From positions 1,302,001 through 1,366,000 of the forward strand of contig NZ_CP017248.1 of the NCBI RefSeq assembly GCF_001735805.1: a stretch of DNA of 64,000 nucleotides. Direction: 5' to 3'. The notes beneath the pieces were generated by a model. It was given only the letters and a program-made list of their open reading frames with translations, was not told where the DNA came from and did no database searches. The position numbers were made by a program, and so were the translations under genes. Shown here piece by piece: positions 1 to 8,864 of the stretch. Positions within the stretch are counted from its first letter, which is position 1; the number at the start of each line of letters is the position of its first letter. This DNA comes from Streptomyces fodineus. Lineage in GTDB: Bacteria > Actinomycetota > Actinomycetes > Streptomycetales > Streptomycetaceae.

Positions 1-1
1 A

Positions 2-613
2 CTGCCGGGGCGGCTTGCGGACTGGCTCGCCGCCAACGGCCGCTACGCGGCCGCGGTGCTCCGCGACTACGCCGAACCGACCCGGGAGCATCACGCCGAC
101 ATGCGCAGGGCGCTGCTGGAGAGCAGGGAGGCACGTGCCGCCTGGCAGGAGGCATACGACCGGGCAAAGCAGGAACCGGTCCGCCCCAGGGGTCTGACGT
201 CGCGCGAGGCGCAGGAGGCGCAGGAGGCGCTCAAGGGGTTCGGCCGCGCGGCGATGCTCATGGAGAGCCACGTCCCGCGGGCCGACAGCCGTTTCGTCCC
301 CGAGGCGGAGCGATTCGCCGAGGCCCTGGAGACGGACACCGCGAAGGCAGCAGTCGCCGTGCGCGAGCACAGGAATCCGGACTGGGGACGCGTGGAGGAG
401 GCGCTCCACGCGTGGGAGGACGCCGCCGGCAATGGCAGTCCGGTCGTGCGGCGCGAGGCGGAACTGCAAAAACGGGCCTTGGAAGACCTCGCGACAGCCG
501 TGAGCCGCACACCCCTGGAACGGGACGTCGGCTCTGCTCGCGAGGAGCAGCGGGTGCGGGCGACCCTGGCTGCGGAGGGTATCGGAGCAGGGCCCGCGCA
601 CCGGGGTGGATGA
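2..613 (+). CDS. Unrecognised helical protein, C-terminal part (5' end outside window)
   Basis: An open frame runs in from the left edge without a stop and ends at a TGA near 613. About 203 residues are visible and the true start lies upstream; the internal GTG at 56 is only one possible start. The visible part is charged, rich in Ala, Glu and Arg, and predicted mostly helical, with runs such as REAQEAQEAL that could form coiled coils. There is no signal peptide, membrane segment or catalytic motif. I do not recognise the family. Its 3' end abuts antisense remnants of unrelated genes, so the last residues may be altered by the same rearrangement. It could be the tail of a large mobilome protein (relaxase or helicase), but nothing seen proves that. 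Confidence 0.5.
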   Translation: MPGRLADWLAANGRYAAAVLRDYAEPTREHHADMRRALLESREARAAWQEAYDRAKQEPVRPRGLTSREAQEAQEALKGFGRAAMLMESHVPRADSRFVPEAERFAEALETDTAKAAVAVREHRNPDWGRVEEALHAWEDAAGNGSPVVRREAELQKRALEDLATAVSRTPLERDVGSAREEQRVRATLAAEGIGAGPAHRGG

Positions 614-649
614 CGGCGCCGACGACGGAGAGCGCTGCGCCTGCTGGAA

Positions 650-925
650 CGGGACATAGTCGCCCGGCCGCGTCGAGCGCCGCCACACGTACGCCGGTGT
701 CGCCATCACGAGGATCAGACCCGCCAGGATCAGCAGTTCGATCCCCTCGACGTTCCACCGAAAGGACTTCTCCGCCTCGGCCGTCACGATGAGCACCTTG
801 CCGATGCCAGCAATCAGGCCGACGACGAGGAAAGGCTCCGCATCGAGGGTCTGGTTCCTGATGGTGAGGCGGACGGTGTGGAGCAGCTCGGCCACGATGA
901 CCGCCGCAGACAGACTGGACCTCGA
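650..925 (-). pseudogene. PsiE-family membrane protein fragment
   Basis: On the minus strand one frame reads AVIVAELLHTVRLTIRNQ, then DAEPFLVVGLIAG, KVLIVTAEAEKSF and LLILAGLILVMATPAYVWRR. This is the C-terminal half of phosphate-starvation-inducible PsiE-family proteins, with two hydrophobic segments. The N-terminal half is missing: an in-frame TGA lies at about 926-928, directly upstream, and the neighbouring bases belong to a short-chain dehydrogenase on the other strand. The frame also runs past the expected end without a stop, so both ends are truncated. The fragment is probably not expressed. Similarity is judged by eye from family knowledge. Confidence 0.6.
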
Positions 926-1110
926 TCATCTCGACGCGGTGGTCCACAACGCAGGGTCGCCCTCGACGACCCGCCGCGTCGAGAGACCGAGGACAGCCAC
1001 GAGCTGATGTTCGGCACCAACCACCTCGGCCACTTCGCGCTGACCCAGTGGCTGGCCCCCCTGCTGTCCGCGGCGTCGGCGGGCCGCACCGTGACAGGGG
1101 GCAGCTTCGC
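905..1110 (+). pseudogene. Short-chain dehydrogenase fragment
   Basis: The plus strand encodes LDLDHLDAVVHNAG (the NAG motif of classical SDRs) in one frame. After a frameshift near 950 it continues as ETEDSHELMFGTNHLGHFAL in another; N-x-LGHF-L is the conserved helix 4 to helix 5 segment. The Rossmann TGxxxGIG motif and the YxxxK active site are both absent. The piece is wedged between the PsiE and integrase remnants, both antisense to it. It is a non-functional rearrangement relic. Confidence 0.6.
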
Positions 1111-1114
1111 GGCG

Positions 1115-1725
1115 CACCGAGCGCGGCAGAGGCACCTCTCGGAACTCCCCCGCCCTGCGGTGCTTCAGCTTCGCCGGCCTGTGCGTGTTGGAGAGGATCC
1201 GCTCATGCACCCTGTAGACATCGTCCGCCACGACGTTGTTGACGTTCACTGCCCGGGCTTCCTCGTTACGCAAGCCGCAACCCACCATCATGACGATTTC
1301 GAGCGCGAGATCTTCGTCGGCGACGATCAGCGCCTTCTGTGCGGAAGATGTTCACCTGGTTTCCGCGACCGATCCCGTCCGTCTCCAGCTCGTCCAGGAA
1401 GCGCTCGACCACGAGAGGCGTGACGGAATTCAGCTTCCGCGATCCGAGGCGGGGGATGAGGTGCACGTTGATGGAGCTGTCCACGTGCCACCCGTGGAGT
1501 ATTCGGTCATTCTGCGCTGCCGGGGCCGCCACTGCTCCGCGTATTCCGCGACCGTCTGCCGGCCGAGTTCGCGGCGGACCTCGGCTACTGACGGCGCCGT
1601 CTTCCTTTTCTCCGCGTAGATCTGCGTGAGGCACTCGATCGCGTCGTCGTGCGTGCTGTAGCCGGCCTCCTCACGCTGCCTGCCGAGAGCATCCCGGAAC
1701 CGGACCGTGTACGGGTGCGGGCAAC
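1115..1725 (-). pseudogene. Tyrosine recombinase (phage-type integrase), decayed
   Basis: Three minus-strand pieces in different frames resemble one actinobacterial integrase. The N-terminal part contains FRDALGRQREEAGYSTHDDA and QIYAEKRKTAPSVAEVRREL. The SAM-like core-binding domain reads INVHLIPRLGSRKLNSVTP and VVERFLDELETDGIGRGNQV. The start of the catalytic domain reads MMVGCGLRNEEARAVNVNNV, with the active-site Arg in GLR. A single-base frameshift lies near 1490. About 50 residues are missing between the core-binding and catalytic parts near 1345. The reading stops before the HxxR and Tyr motifs. It marks an old site-specific integration event and cannot be active. Confidence 0.75.
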
Positions 1726-2135
1726 GGTCTCGAAAAGCCGCATTCCTTGAAGAACGACCTCATCCCACGGGCAAGCTCCGAGCCACGCATCTAGCCTTCC
1801 GAGCGGGCGCCGGGTGGCACAGCAGGCCCCTGGTAGCCGCAAGGTAGCAACGCGGGACACCGCCCGGTCCAATGCTGACCTTTTGCTGACTCGGACGCCG
1901 CGATCAGGGCCCCGACCTGCGGAAACACCCAAACGCTAGATCTTGGACTCGAACATGGTACGAAGCACGAAGACACTCCCGATTCGTCTGCTCCCTGCCT
2001 GCTTTCTGCAGGTCAAGGGCGATGTTCGGAGGCTACAACGTTTCGCATGTGGGGTCAGCTGTCGCCGGGTGTTCGAGGACTCACACCGACCTGTTGCCGA
2101 CTTCCCTGACGGCGCCAGTCGATCCGCCCGCCGGG
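1726..2135. other. Non-coding stretch between integrase remnant and symporter fusion
   Basis: I see no credible gene, tRNA or strong hairpin here. It holds sequence upstream of the dead integrase and the 3' flank of the symporter-phosphatase gene. A TTCGAGTCC-like string (minus strand, about 1950) recalls a tRNA T-loop, but no tRNA folds around it. Confidence 0.4.
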
Positions 2136-5100
2136 CTAGCCGATCGCGTCGGCCGCAATGACCTGCTCCGTCCAGATGATCTTGCCGGTCTTCGTGTAAC
2201 GAGTGCCCCACCGGCGGGCCATCTGGGCGACGATCAGCAGGCCCCGTCCCCCCTCGTCGGTGGTCCGCGCGTGACGCAGCCGTGGCGCGGTGCTGCTGGC
2301 GTCGGAGACCTCGCAGATCAGGCCGCGATCCCGGATCAAGCGCAGGCAGACCGGTCCGGCCGCATGGCGGATCGCGTTGGTCACCAGTTCGCTGACGATG
2401 AGTTCCGTGGTGAACGTGAGATCGGGGATGCCCCACTCCGTCAGCTTCCGAGCCGCGAGGTCGCGGGCGTGCGCGACGGCGGCCGGATCGCTGGGCAGGT
2501 CCCAGGAGGCGACGCGGTCCGGAGCCAGGACACGGGTACGGGCGAGGAGCAGGGCCGCGTCGTCGGCAGGCGGACCCGTCAGCAGGCTGTCGATCACTCG
2601 TCGGCCGGTCTCCGCCAGGGTCGGCAGGGGGGCCGCGAGGGCGTCGCCCAGCCGGGAGAGCCCGACGTCGATGTCCCGGTCGACGGACTCAATGAGGCCG
2701 TCGGTGTAGAGGGCGATGAGGCTGCCGTCTTCCAGCTCGGTCTCGATGGACTCGAACGGGAGGTAGCCGAGGCCGAGTGGCGGTCCGGCGGGCAGGTCCA
2801 GAATGTCGGCGGCGCCGTCGGGAGCGACGATCATCGGCGGGAGGTGACCGGCCCGGGCCATGGAGCACAGCCTGCTGACCGGGTCGTAGACGGCATACAG
2901 GCAAGTGGCGCCCAGGAACGCGGTGCCCGTCGCCTCGTCCTCGGCCGCGAACGGAGCATCGATGTCGTGCGCCCCCATGAGGCCGATGACCAGATCGTCC
3001 AGACGGGCCAGCAGTTCGTCCGGAGAGAGGTCGAGGTTGGCAAGCGTGCGCACCGCGACGCGCAGGCGCCCCATCGTCGCCGCCGCGTTGATGCCGTGCC
3101 CGGCCACGTCCCCGACGACCAGGGCGACCCGCGCTCCGGAGAGCGGGATCACGTCGAACCAGTCGCCGCCCACACCGCTGGGGGCATCCGCCGGGAGATA
3201 CCACGAGGCCACGGCGAGAGCGGACCCTCCCGTCAGGTCCTGCGGCAACAGGTAGCGCTGCATGGAACGGGCCGCCGTGCGCTCACGGGTGAAACGGCGT
3301 GCGTTGTCGATGCACACCGCCGCACGGGAGACGAGTTCCTCGGCGAGGCGGACGTCGTCGTCCTCGAAGGGGCCCAGCCGCCGGGACCGGGCGAACGTCG
3401 CCACCCCCAGGGTGACGCCGCGCGCCCGCACGGGGACCACCATCACCGAGCGGAAGTCGTAGTCCAGGAACGAGGCGCCCAGCGTCTCGTCCACGGTCAC
3501 CCACGGACTGTTGGTGCGGTCAAGGACCCGCTCGACCAGGGTCCTGCTCTCCAGCAGACAGCGGGTCACGGGCGACTCGGGCGCACGTCGGACTGTTTCC
3601 CCCACGGCGAGGGACGCCTCGGGGCATCCCTCACGGACCGACCGCTGGGCCGCACGGCGGATGACGGGTGACATACCGACCGGCCCGGGGGCCGGCTCCT
3701 CGCCCCTCGTGACCGAGTCCAGCAGGTCGACGGCGACGAAGTCCGCGACGGCCGGCACCGCGTCGTCGGCCAGTTCCTGTGCGGTCCGCGTCACGTCCAG
3801 GGTGCTGCCGATGCGCGCAGCGGCGTCATTGAGCAGGGCCAGTCGCTCCTGCGCCCGCCACCGCTCAGTGACATCGATGATCATGTACCAGACACCGACA
3901 TTCCGGTCGTGGCGGTCCTTCATCGCGAAGAAGGAGGCAGAGATCGCGCGGCCTCGGTCGTGCACCGTGTAGCCGGCGCCGCGGTACTCGAAGTCCATCA
4001 CCGGCGCACCGGTCCGAAGCACCTCGCGCATCTTCTCCTCGAAGGCGTCGGCCTCGGCCTGCGGCAACACCTCCGCCATCCGCCGCCCCAGCCGCCGCTT
4101 CAGCGGGATCTGGCGGTCCAGCGGCTCGTTCACCCAGACGTACCGCAGATCCGTGTCGAGAACGGCGATGCCGACCGGCGCGTGGCTGAGGAAGGGGGTG
4201 AGCATCAGCTGGCTCACCCCGCCGCCCGGCATCCGCCAGAAGGCCCGTTTCGGAGGCCGGCCGACGAACCTGCCGAAGATCAGGGCCGCGACCGTGGCGA
4301 CCAGGACGCCCGGAATGATCTCGTAGATGCCCGACCAGAAGGGGCCGTGCAGCGGCTTGACCACACGCCACAGGAGCACCGTGACTGCGCCGGACACGAT
4401 CCCGGCCATGGCCCCCGCCCAGGTCATGCGCGGCCAGTACAGCGAGAGCAGGACCACCGGGCCGAAAGCGGCCCCGAAGCCCGCCCAGGCGTAGCCCACG
4501 ATCCCCAGCAGCTCGCCGCCTCTCAGCGCGATCACGGAGGCCACGAGGGTCACGGCGACGACGGCGGAGCGGCCCACCCACACCAGTGCCTCGTCCGAGA
4601 CGCGCCGCCTGAGGAACGCGTGGTAGAAGTCCTCCGTGAGTGCGACGGACGACACGAGGAGCTGGCTGTCCGCGGTCGAGATGATCGCGGCGAGCACCGC
4701 GATCAGCATCACACCGGCGCCCCACGGACTGAACAGGGTCCGGCTCAGAGCGATGTACACCGTCTGCGGGTCATGGAGCGGTGTGCCGAACTGCGCGATG
4801 CCCAGCAGGCCGACCACTGTGGCACCGGCCAGCACCACGACCACCCACCCGGTCTCGATACGACGGGCCGCGGGTACGGCACTGGTGCTGCGGATGCCCA
4901 TGAAGCGGGCCAGGATGTGCGGCTGCCCGAAATAGCCGAGGCCCCACGAGAGCAACGAGATGATCGAGACGGCGCCGAGCGACGCGCCGCCTCCCGACCA
5001 CCGGCCGTCCGTGAAGCCGACTTTGGCACCCATGTCCAGCAGGCTGGGCGTCTTGCTGTCGAGGGAGTCACGAAGCGCACCGAAGCCGCCGAGCGTCGCG

Positions 5101-5720
5101 ATACCCACGACGGGGAGGACGAGCAGGGCGAGGAACATCAGCGTGGCCTGCATGACGTGGGTCAGGCTCACGGCCAGGAAGCCGCCCAGGCATGAGTAGA
5201 CGACGATCACCAGGGCGGTCAGGGCCACCCCGAGCCGGAAACCGGCGCCGAAGATGTGCCCGAAGAGCAGGCCGCCGGCCACCAGTCCACTGGCCACGTA
5301 CACGGTGAAGAACACAAGGGTCACCGCCGCCGAGACCATCCGGAGCATCCGTGTGCGGTCCTCGAAACGCTCCTCCAGGTAGGCCGAAAGGCTCACCGCG
5401 TTCCCTGCGCGCTCGGTGTAGGTGCGCAGCCTCGGCGCGACGAACAACCAGTTGAGGTACGTACCGAGCACCAGGCCGACCGCGATCCAGCTGGCGCCGA
5501 CACCGGCCGCGTACACCGCTCCGGGGAAGGCGAGGAACAGCCAGCCGGACATGTCGCTGGCCCCTGCGGACAGGGCGGCGACGAATGCGGGGAGCCTGCG
5601 GCCGCCCAGGGCGAAGTCGGCGAAGGTGTGCGTACGGCGGTAGGCCCAGACACCTGTTCCGATCATGACGGCCACGTACACGAGGAACGTGGCCACGATC
5701 GGCGCACTCAAGTCGGACAT
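2136..5720 (-). CDS. PutP-like Na+/solute symporter fused to PAS-GAF-PP2C(SpoIIE)-HATPase signalling module
   Basis: A 1194-residue fusion. Residues 1-485 are a sodium:solute symporter of the proline permease type with about 13 membrane helices. The TM1 motif is SAGASDMSGW (51-60) and the TM8 sodium-site motif is IISTADSQ (346-353). A PAS domain (505-620) ending in DVTER and a GAF domain (635-805) follow. The PP2C/SpoIIE phosphatase (830-1062) keeps its metal motifs GGDWFD (851), VGDVAGHG (869), YTDG (1005) and the final DD (1053-1054). The C-terminal RsbW-like HATPase (1080-1190) has ELVTNAIRHA and GGRG. The start at 5720 follows a GAGGG ribosome site and begins directly before TM1. Known pieces suggest that solute binding or transport, or the PAS/GAF ligand, controls dephosphorylation of an anti-sigma antagonist. 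The target and solute are unknown. No frameshift separates the modules. Confidence 0.9.
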   Translation of the reverse strand: MSDLSAPIVATFLVYVAVMIGTGVWAYRRTHTFADFALGGRRLPAFVAALSAGASDMSGWLFLAFPGAVYAAGVGASWIAVGLVLGTYLNWLFVAPRLRTYTERAGNAVSLSAYLEERFEDRTRMLRMVSAAVTLVFFTVYVASGLVAGGLLFGHIFGAGFRLGVALTALVIVVYSCLGGFLAVSLTHVMQATLMFLALLVLPVVGIATLGGFGALRDSLDSKTPSLLDMGAKVGFTDGRWSGGGASLGAVSIISLLSWGLGYFGQPHILARFMGIRSTSAVPAARRIETGWVVVVLAGATVVGLLGIAQFGTPLHDPQTVYIALSRTLFSPWGAGVMLIAVLAAIISTADSQLLVSSVALTEDFYHAFLRRRVSDEALVWVGRSAVVAVTLVASVIALRGGELLGIVGYAWAGFGAAFGPVVLLSLYWPRMTWAGAMAGIVSGAVTVLLWRVVKPLHGPFWSGIYEIIPGVLVATVAALIFGRFVGRPPKRAFWRMPGGGVSQLMLTPFLSHAPVGIAVLDTDLRYVWVNEPLDRQIPLKRRLGRRMAEVLPQAEADAFEEKMREVLRTGAPVMDFEYRGAGYTVHDRGRAISASFFAMKDRHDRNVGVWYMIIDVTERWRAQERLALLNDAAARIGSTLDVTRTAQELADDAVPAVADFVAVDLLDSVTRGEEPAPGPVGMSPVIRRAAQRSVREGCPEASLAVGETVRRAPESPVTRCLLESRTLVERVLDRTNSPWVTVDETLGASFLDYDFRSVMVVPVRARGVTLGVATFARSRRLGPFEDDDVRLAEELVSRAAVCIDNARRFTRERTAARSMQRYLLPQDLTGGSALAVASWYLPADAPSGVGGDWFDVIPLSGARVALVVGDVAGHGINAAATMGRLRVAVRTLANLDLSPDELLARLDDLVIGLMGAHDIDAPFAAEDEATGTAFLGATCLYAVYDPVSRLCSMARAGHLPPMIVAPDGAADILDLPAGPPLGLGYLPFESIETELEDGSLIALYTDGLIESVDRDIDVGLSRLGDALAAPLPTLAETGRRVIDSLLTGPPADDAALLLARTRVLAPDRVASWDLPSDPAAVAHARDLAARKLTEWGIPDLTFTTELIVSELVTNAIRHAAGPVCLRLIRDRGLICEVSDASSTAPRLRHARTTDEGGRGLLIVAQMARRWGTRYTKTGKIIWTEQVIAADAIG

Positions 5721-6046
5721 AATCCCTCGCCTGCGAGGTTCATGCACGGGCGTACAACCGCACGACTGACAGTCGTGATCCCTACTGCACAAATGTACAG
5801 ATTCCGGTCGCCGTCGGCGGCCGGTGCCGCCCGCGCCGGTGCGGGCACGGGGACGCGCCAAGCCGAGCATGCGGGCGAGGGTGTCGATCTGCGGTGCAGC
5901 AGGCTACGAGGATCCCCCTCTCCGCCCGGAACGGCCCGGGACAGGGGGAGCAGCCCGAGGCGGTGCACAGCCCTCGGCTATGAACGGTCGCCCACGCCGC
6001 GGCAGCCGACACCGACGGCCGCCCGCCGGTCTCCCTCGGCATCACG
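5721..6046. other. Intergenic region upstream of the symporter fusion
   Basis: This 326-base region separates two minus-strand genes. It probably carries the symporter-fusion promoter. Apart from the inverted repeat listed at 5761, I see no gene in it. Confidence 0.4.
5761..5777. promoter_or_regulatory. Inverted repeat, possible operator of the symporter fusion
   Basis: CACGACT-gac-AGTCGTG is a perfect 7+7 inverted repeat about 40 bases upstream of the start codon, in the likely promoter or 5' leader. It could bind a dimeric regulator or form a small RNA hairpin. The regulator is not identified. Confidence 0.4.
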
Positions 6047-6784
6047 TTACCGGTGCTCGGGGTTCTCGTAGTCGCGGCGGCAGCCGGCGTCCCAGGCGGT
6101 GCGCTGGTTGCCGTAGGCGGGGATGCCGCCGAGGTCCTTCAGCGCCCGGGCCAGGTGCAGCAGGTTCCAGGTCATGAAGGTGGTGTTGCGGTTGGTGAAG
6201 TCGTTCTCCGGCCCGCCCGAGCCCGGATCGAGGTACGAGGGGCCCGGGCCCGCCTCGCCGATCCAGCCGGCGTCCGCCTGGGGCGGGATGGTGTACCCCA
6301 GGTGCTGGAGGCTGTAGAGGACGTTCATGGCACAGTGCTTGACGCCGTCCTCGTTACCGGTGATCAGGCAGCCGCCGACGCGGCCGTAGTAGGCGTACTG
6401 TCCCGCGTCGTTGAGCAGGCTGGAGCAGGCGTAGAGGCGCTCGATCACCTGCTTCGTCACGGAGCTGTTGTCGCCCAGCCAGATGGGGCCGGCCAGCACC
6501 AGGATGTCGGCCGCCATGACCTGCCGGTACAGCTCGGGCCAGGCGTCCGTCTCCCAGCCGTGCTCCCGCATGTCGGGCCACACACCGGTCGCGATGTCGT
6601 GGTCCACCGCCCGTACGACATCCACGTGCACGCCCTGCGCGTCCATGATGGCGGTGCTGCGGTCGATCAGTCCCTGGGTGTTGCTCTTCTCCGGCGAGCG
6701 TTTGAGGGTGCAGTTGATCACCAGCGCACGCAGGTCGTCGTACCGGGCCGGCGGTGCGTCGGTGTCGGGCGACGAAGGGGTCAC
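6047..6784 (-). CDS. Flavodoxin-fold NAD(P)H-dependent FMN reductase family protein
   Basis: 245 residues of the NADPH-dependent FMN reductase/flavodoxin superfamily. After a short tail it has the first beta strand ALVINCTLKRSPEKSNTQ, whose Ser/Thr-rich loop binds the FMN phosphate. ADILVLAGPIWLGDNSS is the second flavin loop and YYGRVGGCLITGNEDG the third. The enzyme is probably cytosolic and reduces flavin or quinone-like substrates; the substrate cannot be read from sequence. The GTG start at 6784 is preceded by GGGAGGA at good spacing; an upstream ATG has no such site. It is divergent from the acetolactate-synthase-like gene and upstream of, but 326 bases away from, the symporter fusion. 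Confidence 0.8.
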   Translation of the reverse strand: MTPSSPDTDAPPARYDDLRALVINCTLKRSPEKSNTQGLIDRSTAIMDAQGVHVDVVRAVDHDIATGVWPDMREHGWETDAWPELYRQVMAADILVLAGPIWLGDNSSVTKQVIERLYACSSLLNDAGQYAYYGRVGGCLITGNEDGVKHCAMNVLYSLQHLGYTIPPQADAGWIGEAGPGPSYLDPGSGGPENDFTNRNTTFMTWNLLHLARALKDLGGIPAYGNQRTAWDAGCRRDYENPEHR

Positions 6785-6960
6785 ACGGTCCTCCCGGAGT
6801 TCCGCCGCCGCTTTGTGCACGGCGGTTCGTTCTCACTTCGCCAGCGTGCGGTCCGACCGCGGCAGCCGCCACCACAACGCCTCCGAACAGCCACAGCGGT
6901 CCACGCCCGGTCGGCGGCGGACGAGTGGCCCGGGCAGCCAGGTGTACCTACGTTCGCCTC

Positions 6961-8652
6961 ATGGGCACCGAAGGCGCGACCAGGTCGCGGACCACGGCAG
7001 CAGCGGACGACGTCGCACACCTGCTGGTGCGCTGTCTGCGAGCCGAAGGCGTCGAGTACGTCTTCGGGATCCCCGGCGAGGAGAACATCCGCTTCGTCGA
7101 CGCCCTGAGTGGCTCCGGGATCCGGTACGTGCTGGTGCGCCACGAGCAGGCCGCCTCGTTCATGGCCGAGATCTACGGACGACTGACCGGCCGGGCCGGG
7201 GTGTGTTCGGCCACTCTGGGCCCCGGCGCGATCAACCTGCTGCTCGGCACCGCCGATGCCATGACCAACAGCGCACCGATGGTGGCCCTGGCCGCCCAGG
7301 GCTCGCTGCGCCGCACCCACAAGGAGTCGCATCAAGTCATCGATCTGGTATCGATGTTCGCCCCCGTCACCCAGTGGGCAGCCCGCGTGGAGTGCCCTGA
7401 CGCGGTGCCGGAGATGACACGCAAGGCTTTCAAGATCGCGCAGAGCGAGCGCCCCGGTGCCGTGTTCCTGGCCGTGCCCGAGGACATCGAAGCGGAGCGG
7501 CCCGCCGAGCACGTGGCGCCCCTGCAGATCGACACAGTGCACGCCGACGCGCCGTCGCTCACGCAGATCGCGCGGGCGGTCGAGGTGCTCACCACGGCAC
7601 GGCGTCCTGTCGTGCTGGCAGGCCATGGCGCCGCGAGAGCCCGGGCCTCGGAGGCTCTCGTGCGGTTCGCCGAACGACTGAACATCCCGGTCGCGACCAC
7701 CTTCCACGGCAAAGGCGTCTTCCCCGACGACCATCCGAACGCCCTCGGCGCGGTCGGCTTCATGCACCACGACTACAGCAACTTCGGCTTCGACACCGCC
7801 GACGTGGTGATCTGCGTCGGCTACGAGATCCAGGAATTCGACCCCACCAAGATCAACCCCAACGGCGACAAGCGCATCGTGCACGTACACCGCTTCCCCT
7901 CCGAGGTGGACGCACATTACCCGGTCGCAGTGGGCATCGAGGGCGACCTGTCGCAGGCGCTGGACGCACTCGCTTCGGCACTGCCCGAAGGCTTCACCTA
8001 CGACTCGGAAAGCAGCGTGAAGATCCGTGCGCTGCTCGACGACGAACTCGCGTACGGGCGTGACAACGACGCGTTCCCGCTGGTGCCCCAGCGTGTGGTG
8101 AGCGATGTCCGGACCGCACTGGACCGCCACGACATCGTGCTCGCCGACACCGGCGCCGGGAAGATGTGGATGTCCCGCCTCTACCCCACCTACGAACCGG
8201 ACACCTGCCTGGTCTCCAACGGCTTGTCCACCATGGGCTTCGCACTGCCGGGCGCCCTCGCCGCCAAACTGGCCCGCCCCGACCGGCGCGTCCTGGCCAT
8301 GATGGGCGACGGCTCCTTCCTGATGAACTCCCAGGAACTCGAGACCGCCGTCCGCGAACACATCCCCCTGATCGTCCTCGTCCTGGTGGACGAGGAGTAC
8401 GGGCTGATCACCTGGAAGATGGAACTCGAACTCGGCCGCCACAGCCACACCCGCTTCACCAACCCGGACCTGGTCGCCTACGCCGAAAGCTTCGGCGCAC
8501 ACGGCTACCAGGTCGAGTCCGCCGACCAGCTGCTGCCCGCATTGCGCCGCGCCCTCGACGACGAAGGCGTCTCCGTGATCGCCTGCCCCGTCGACTACAC
8601 CGAGAACCTGCGCCTGACCGACCGACTCGGCAGCCTCAGCGGACCGTTCTGA
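6961..8652 (+). CDS. Thiamine-diphosphate enzyme, acetolactate synthase large-subunit-like (catabolic AlsS type)
   Basis: 563 residues with the three ThDP-enzyme domains. The N-terminal PYR domain has the catalytic Glu in FGIPGEEN and the TLGPGAINLLLG segment. A central domain begins near residue 190. The C-terminal PP domain has the ThDP motif GDGSFLMNSQELETA and the Mg-binding region ending near YGLI. The C-terminus (VDYTENLRLTDRL) resembles catabolic acetolactate synthases, and there is no adjacent ilvN small subunit. The likely reaction is condensation of two pyruvates to acetolactate. A related 2-oxoacid decarboxylase or carboligase is possible. The ATG at 6961 is the start that matches the family's N-terminus. 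The gene stands alone and is divergent from the flavin reductase. Confidence 0.8.
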   Translation: MGTEGATRSRTTAAADDVAHLLVRCLRAEGVEYVFGIPGEENIRFVDALSGSGIRYVLVRHEQAASFMAEIYGRLTGRAGVCSATLGPGAINLLLGTADAMTNSAPMVALAAQGSLRRTHKESHQVIDLVSMFAPVTQWAARVECPDAVPEMTRKAFKIAQSERPGAVFLAVPEDIEAERPAEHVAPLQIDTVHADAPSLTQIARAVEVLTTARRPVVLAGHGAARARASEALVRFAERLNIPVATTFHGKGVFPDDHPNALGAVGFMHHDYSNFGFDTADVVICVGYEIQEFDPTKINPNGDKRIVHVHRFPSEVDAHYPVAVGIEGDLSQALDALASALPEGFTYDSESSVKIRALLDDELAYGRDNDAFPLVPQRVVSDVRTALDRHDIVLADTGAGKMWMSRLYPTYEPDTCLVSNGLSTMGFALPGALAAKLARPDRRVLAMMGDGSFLMNSQELETAVREHIPLIVLVLVDEEYGLITWKMELELGRHSHTRFTNPDLVAYAESFGAHGYQVESADQLLPALRRALDDEGVSVIACPVDYTENLRLTDRLGSLSGPF

Positions 8653-8864
8653 CCCGCCGGCCCAGGTTCTCGGCACCCGAGCCGTCCAGCCACTCTTCGA
8701 ATGGACCACATGTCCGGCCACTAGCTGCATAGGTTCGACACCAATGCGGCTGAGACCACGAGCGACCTCTGCCGAGGATCCCGAGGTCGACACAGATGCC
8801 TGCTTTGGGTTTCCGGCCCGTACCTCCCGGTCGGCCGGACTGAGTGAGAGGACAAGGATCTGCT

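Noticed and set aside
1945..1965. TTCGAGTCC string suggesting a tRNA T-loop or attachment site
   Set aside because: No acceptor stem or anticodon arm can be formed around it on either strand.
2022..3671. Long plus-strand open frame opposite the symporter-phosphatase gene
   Set aside because: Composition is Arg/Gly/Gln-rich mirror coding of the GC-rich minus-strand gene; no domain or ribosome site, and the minus-strand frame has clear conserved motifs.
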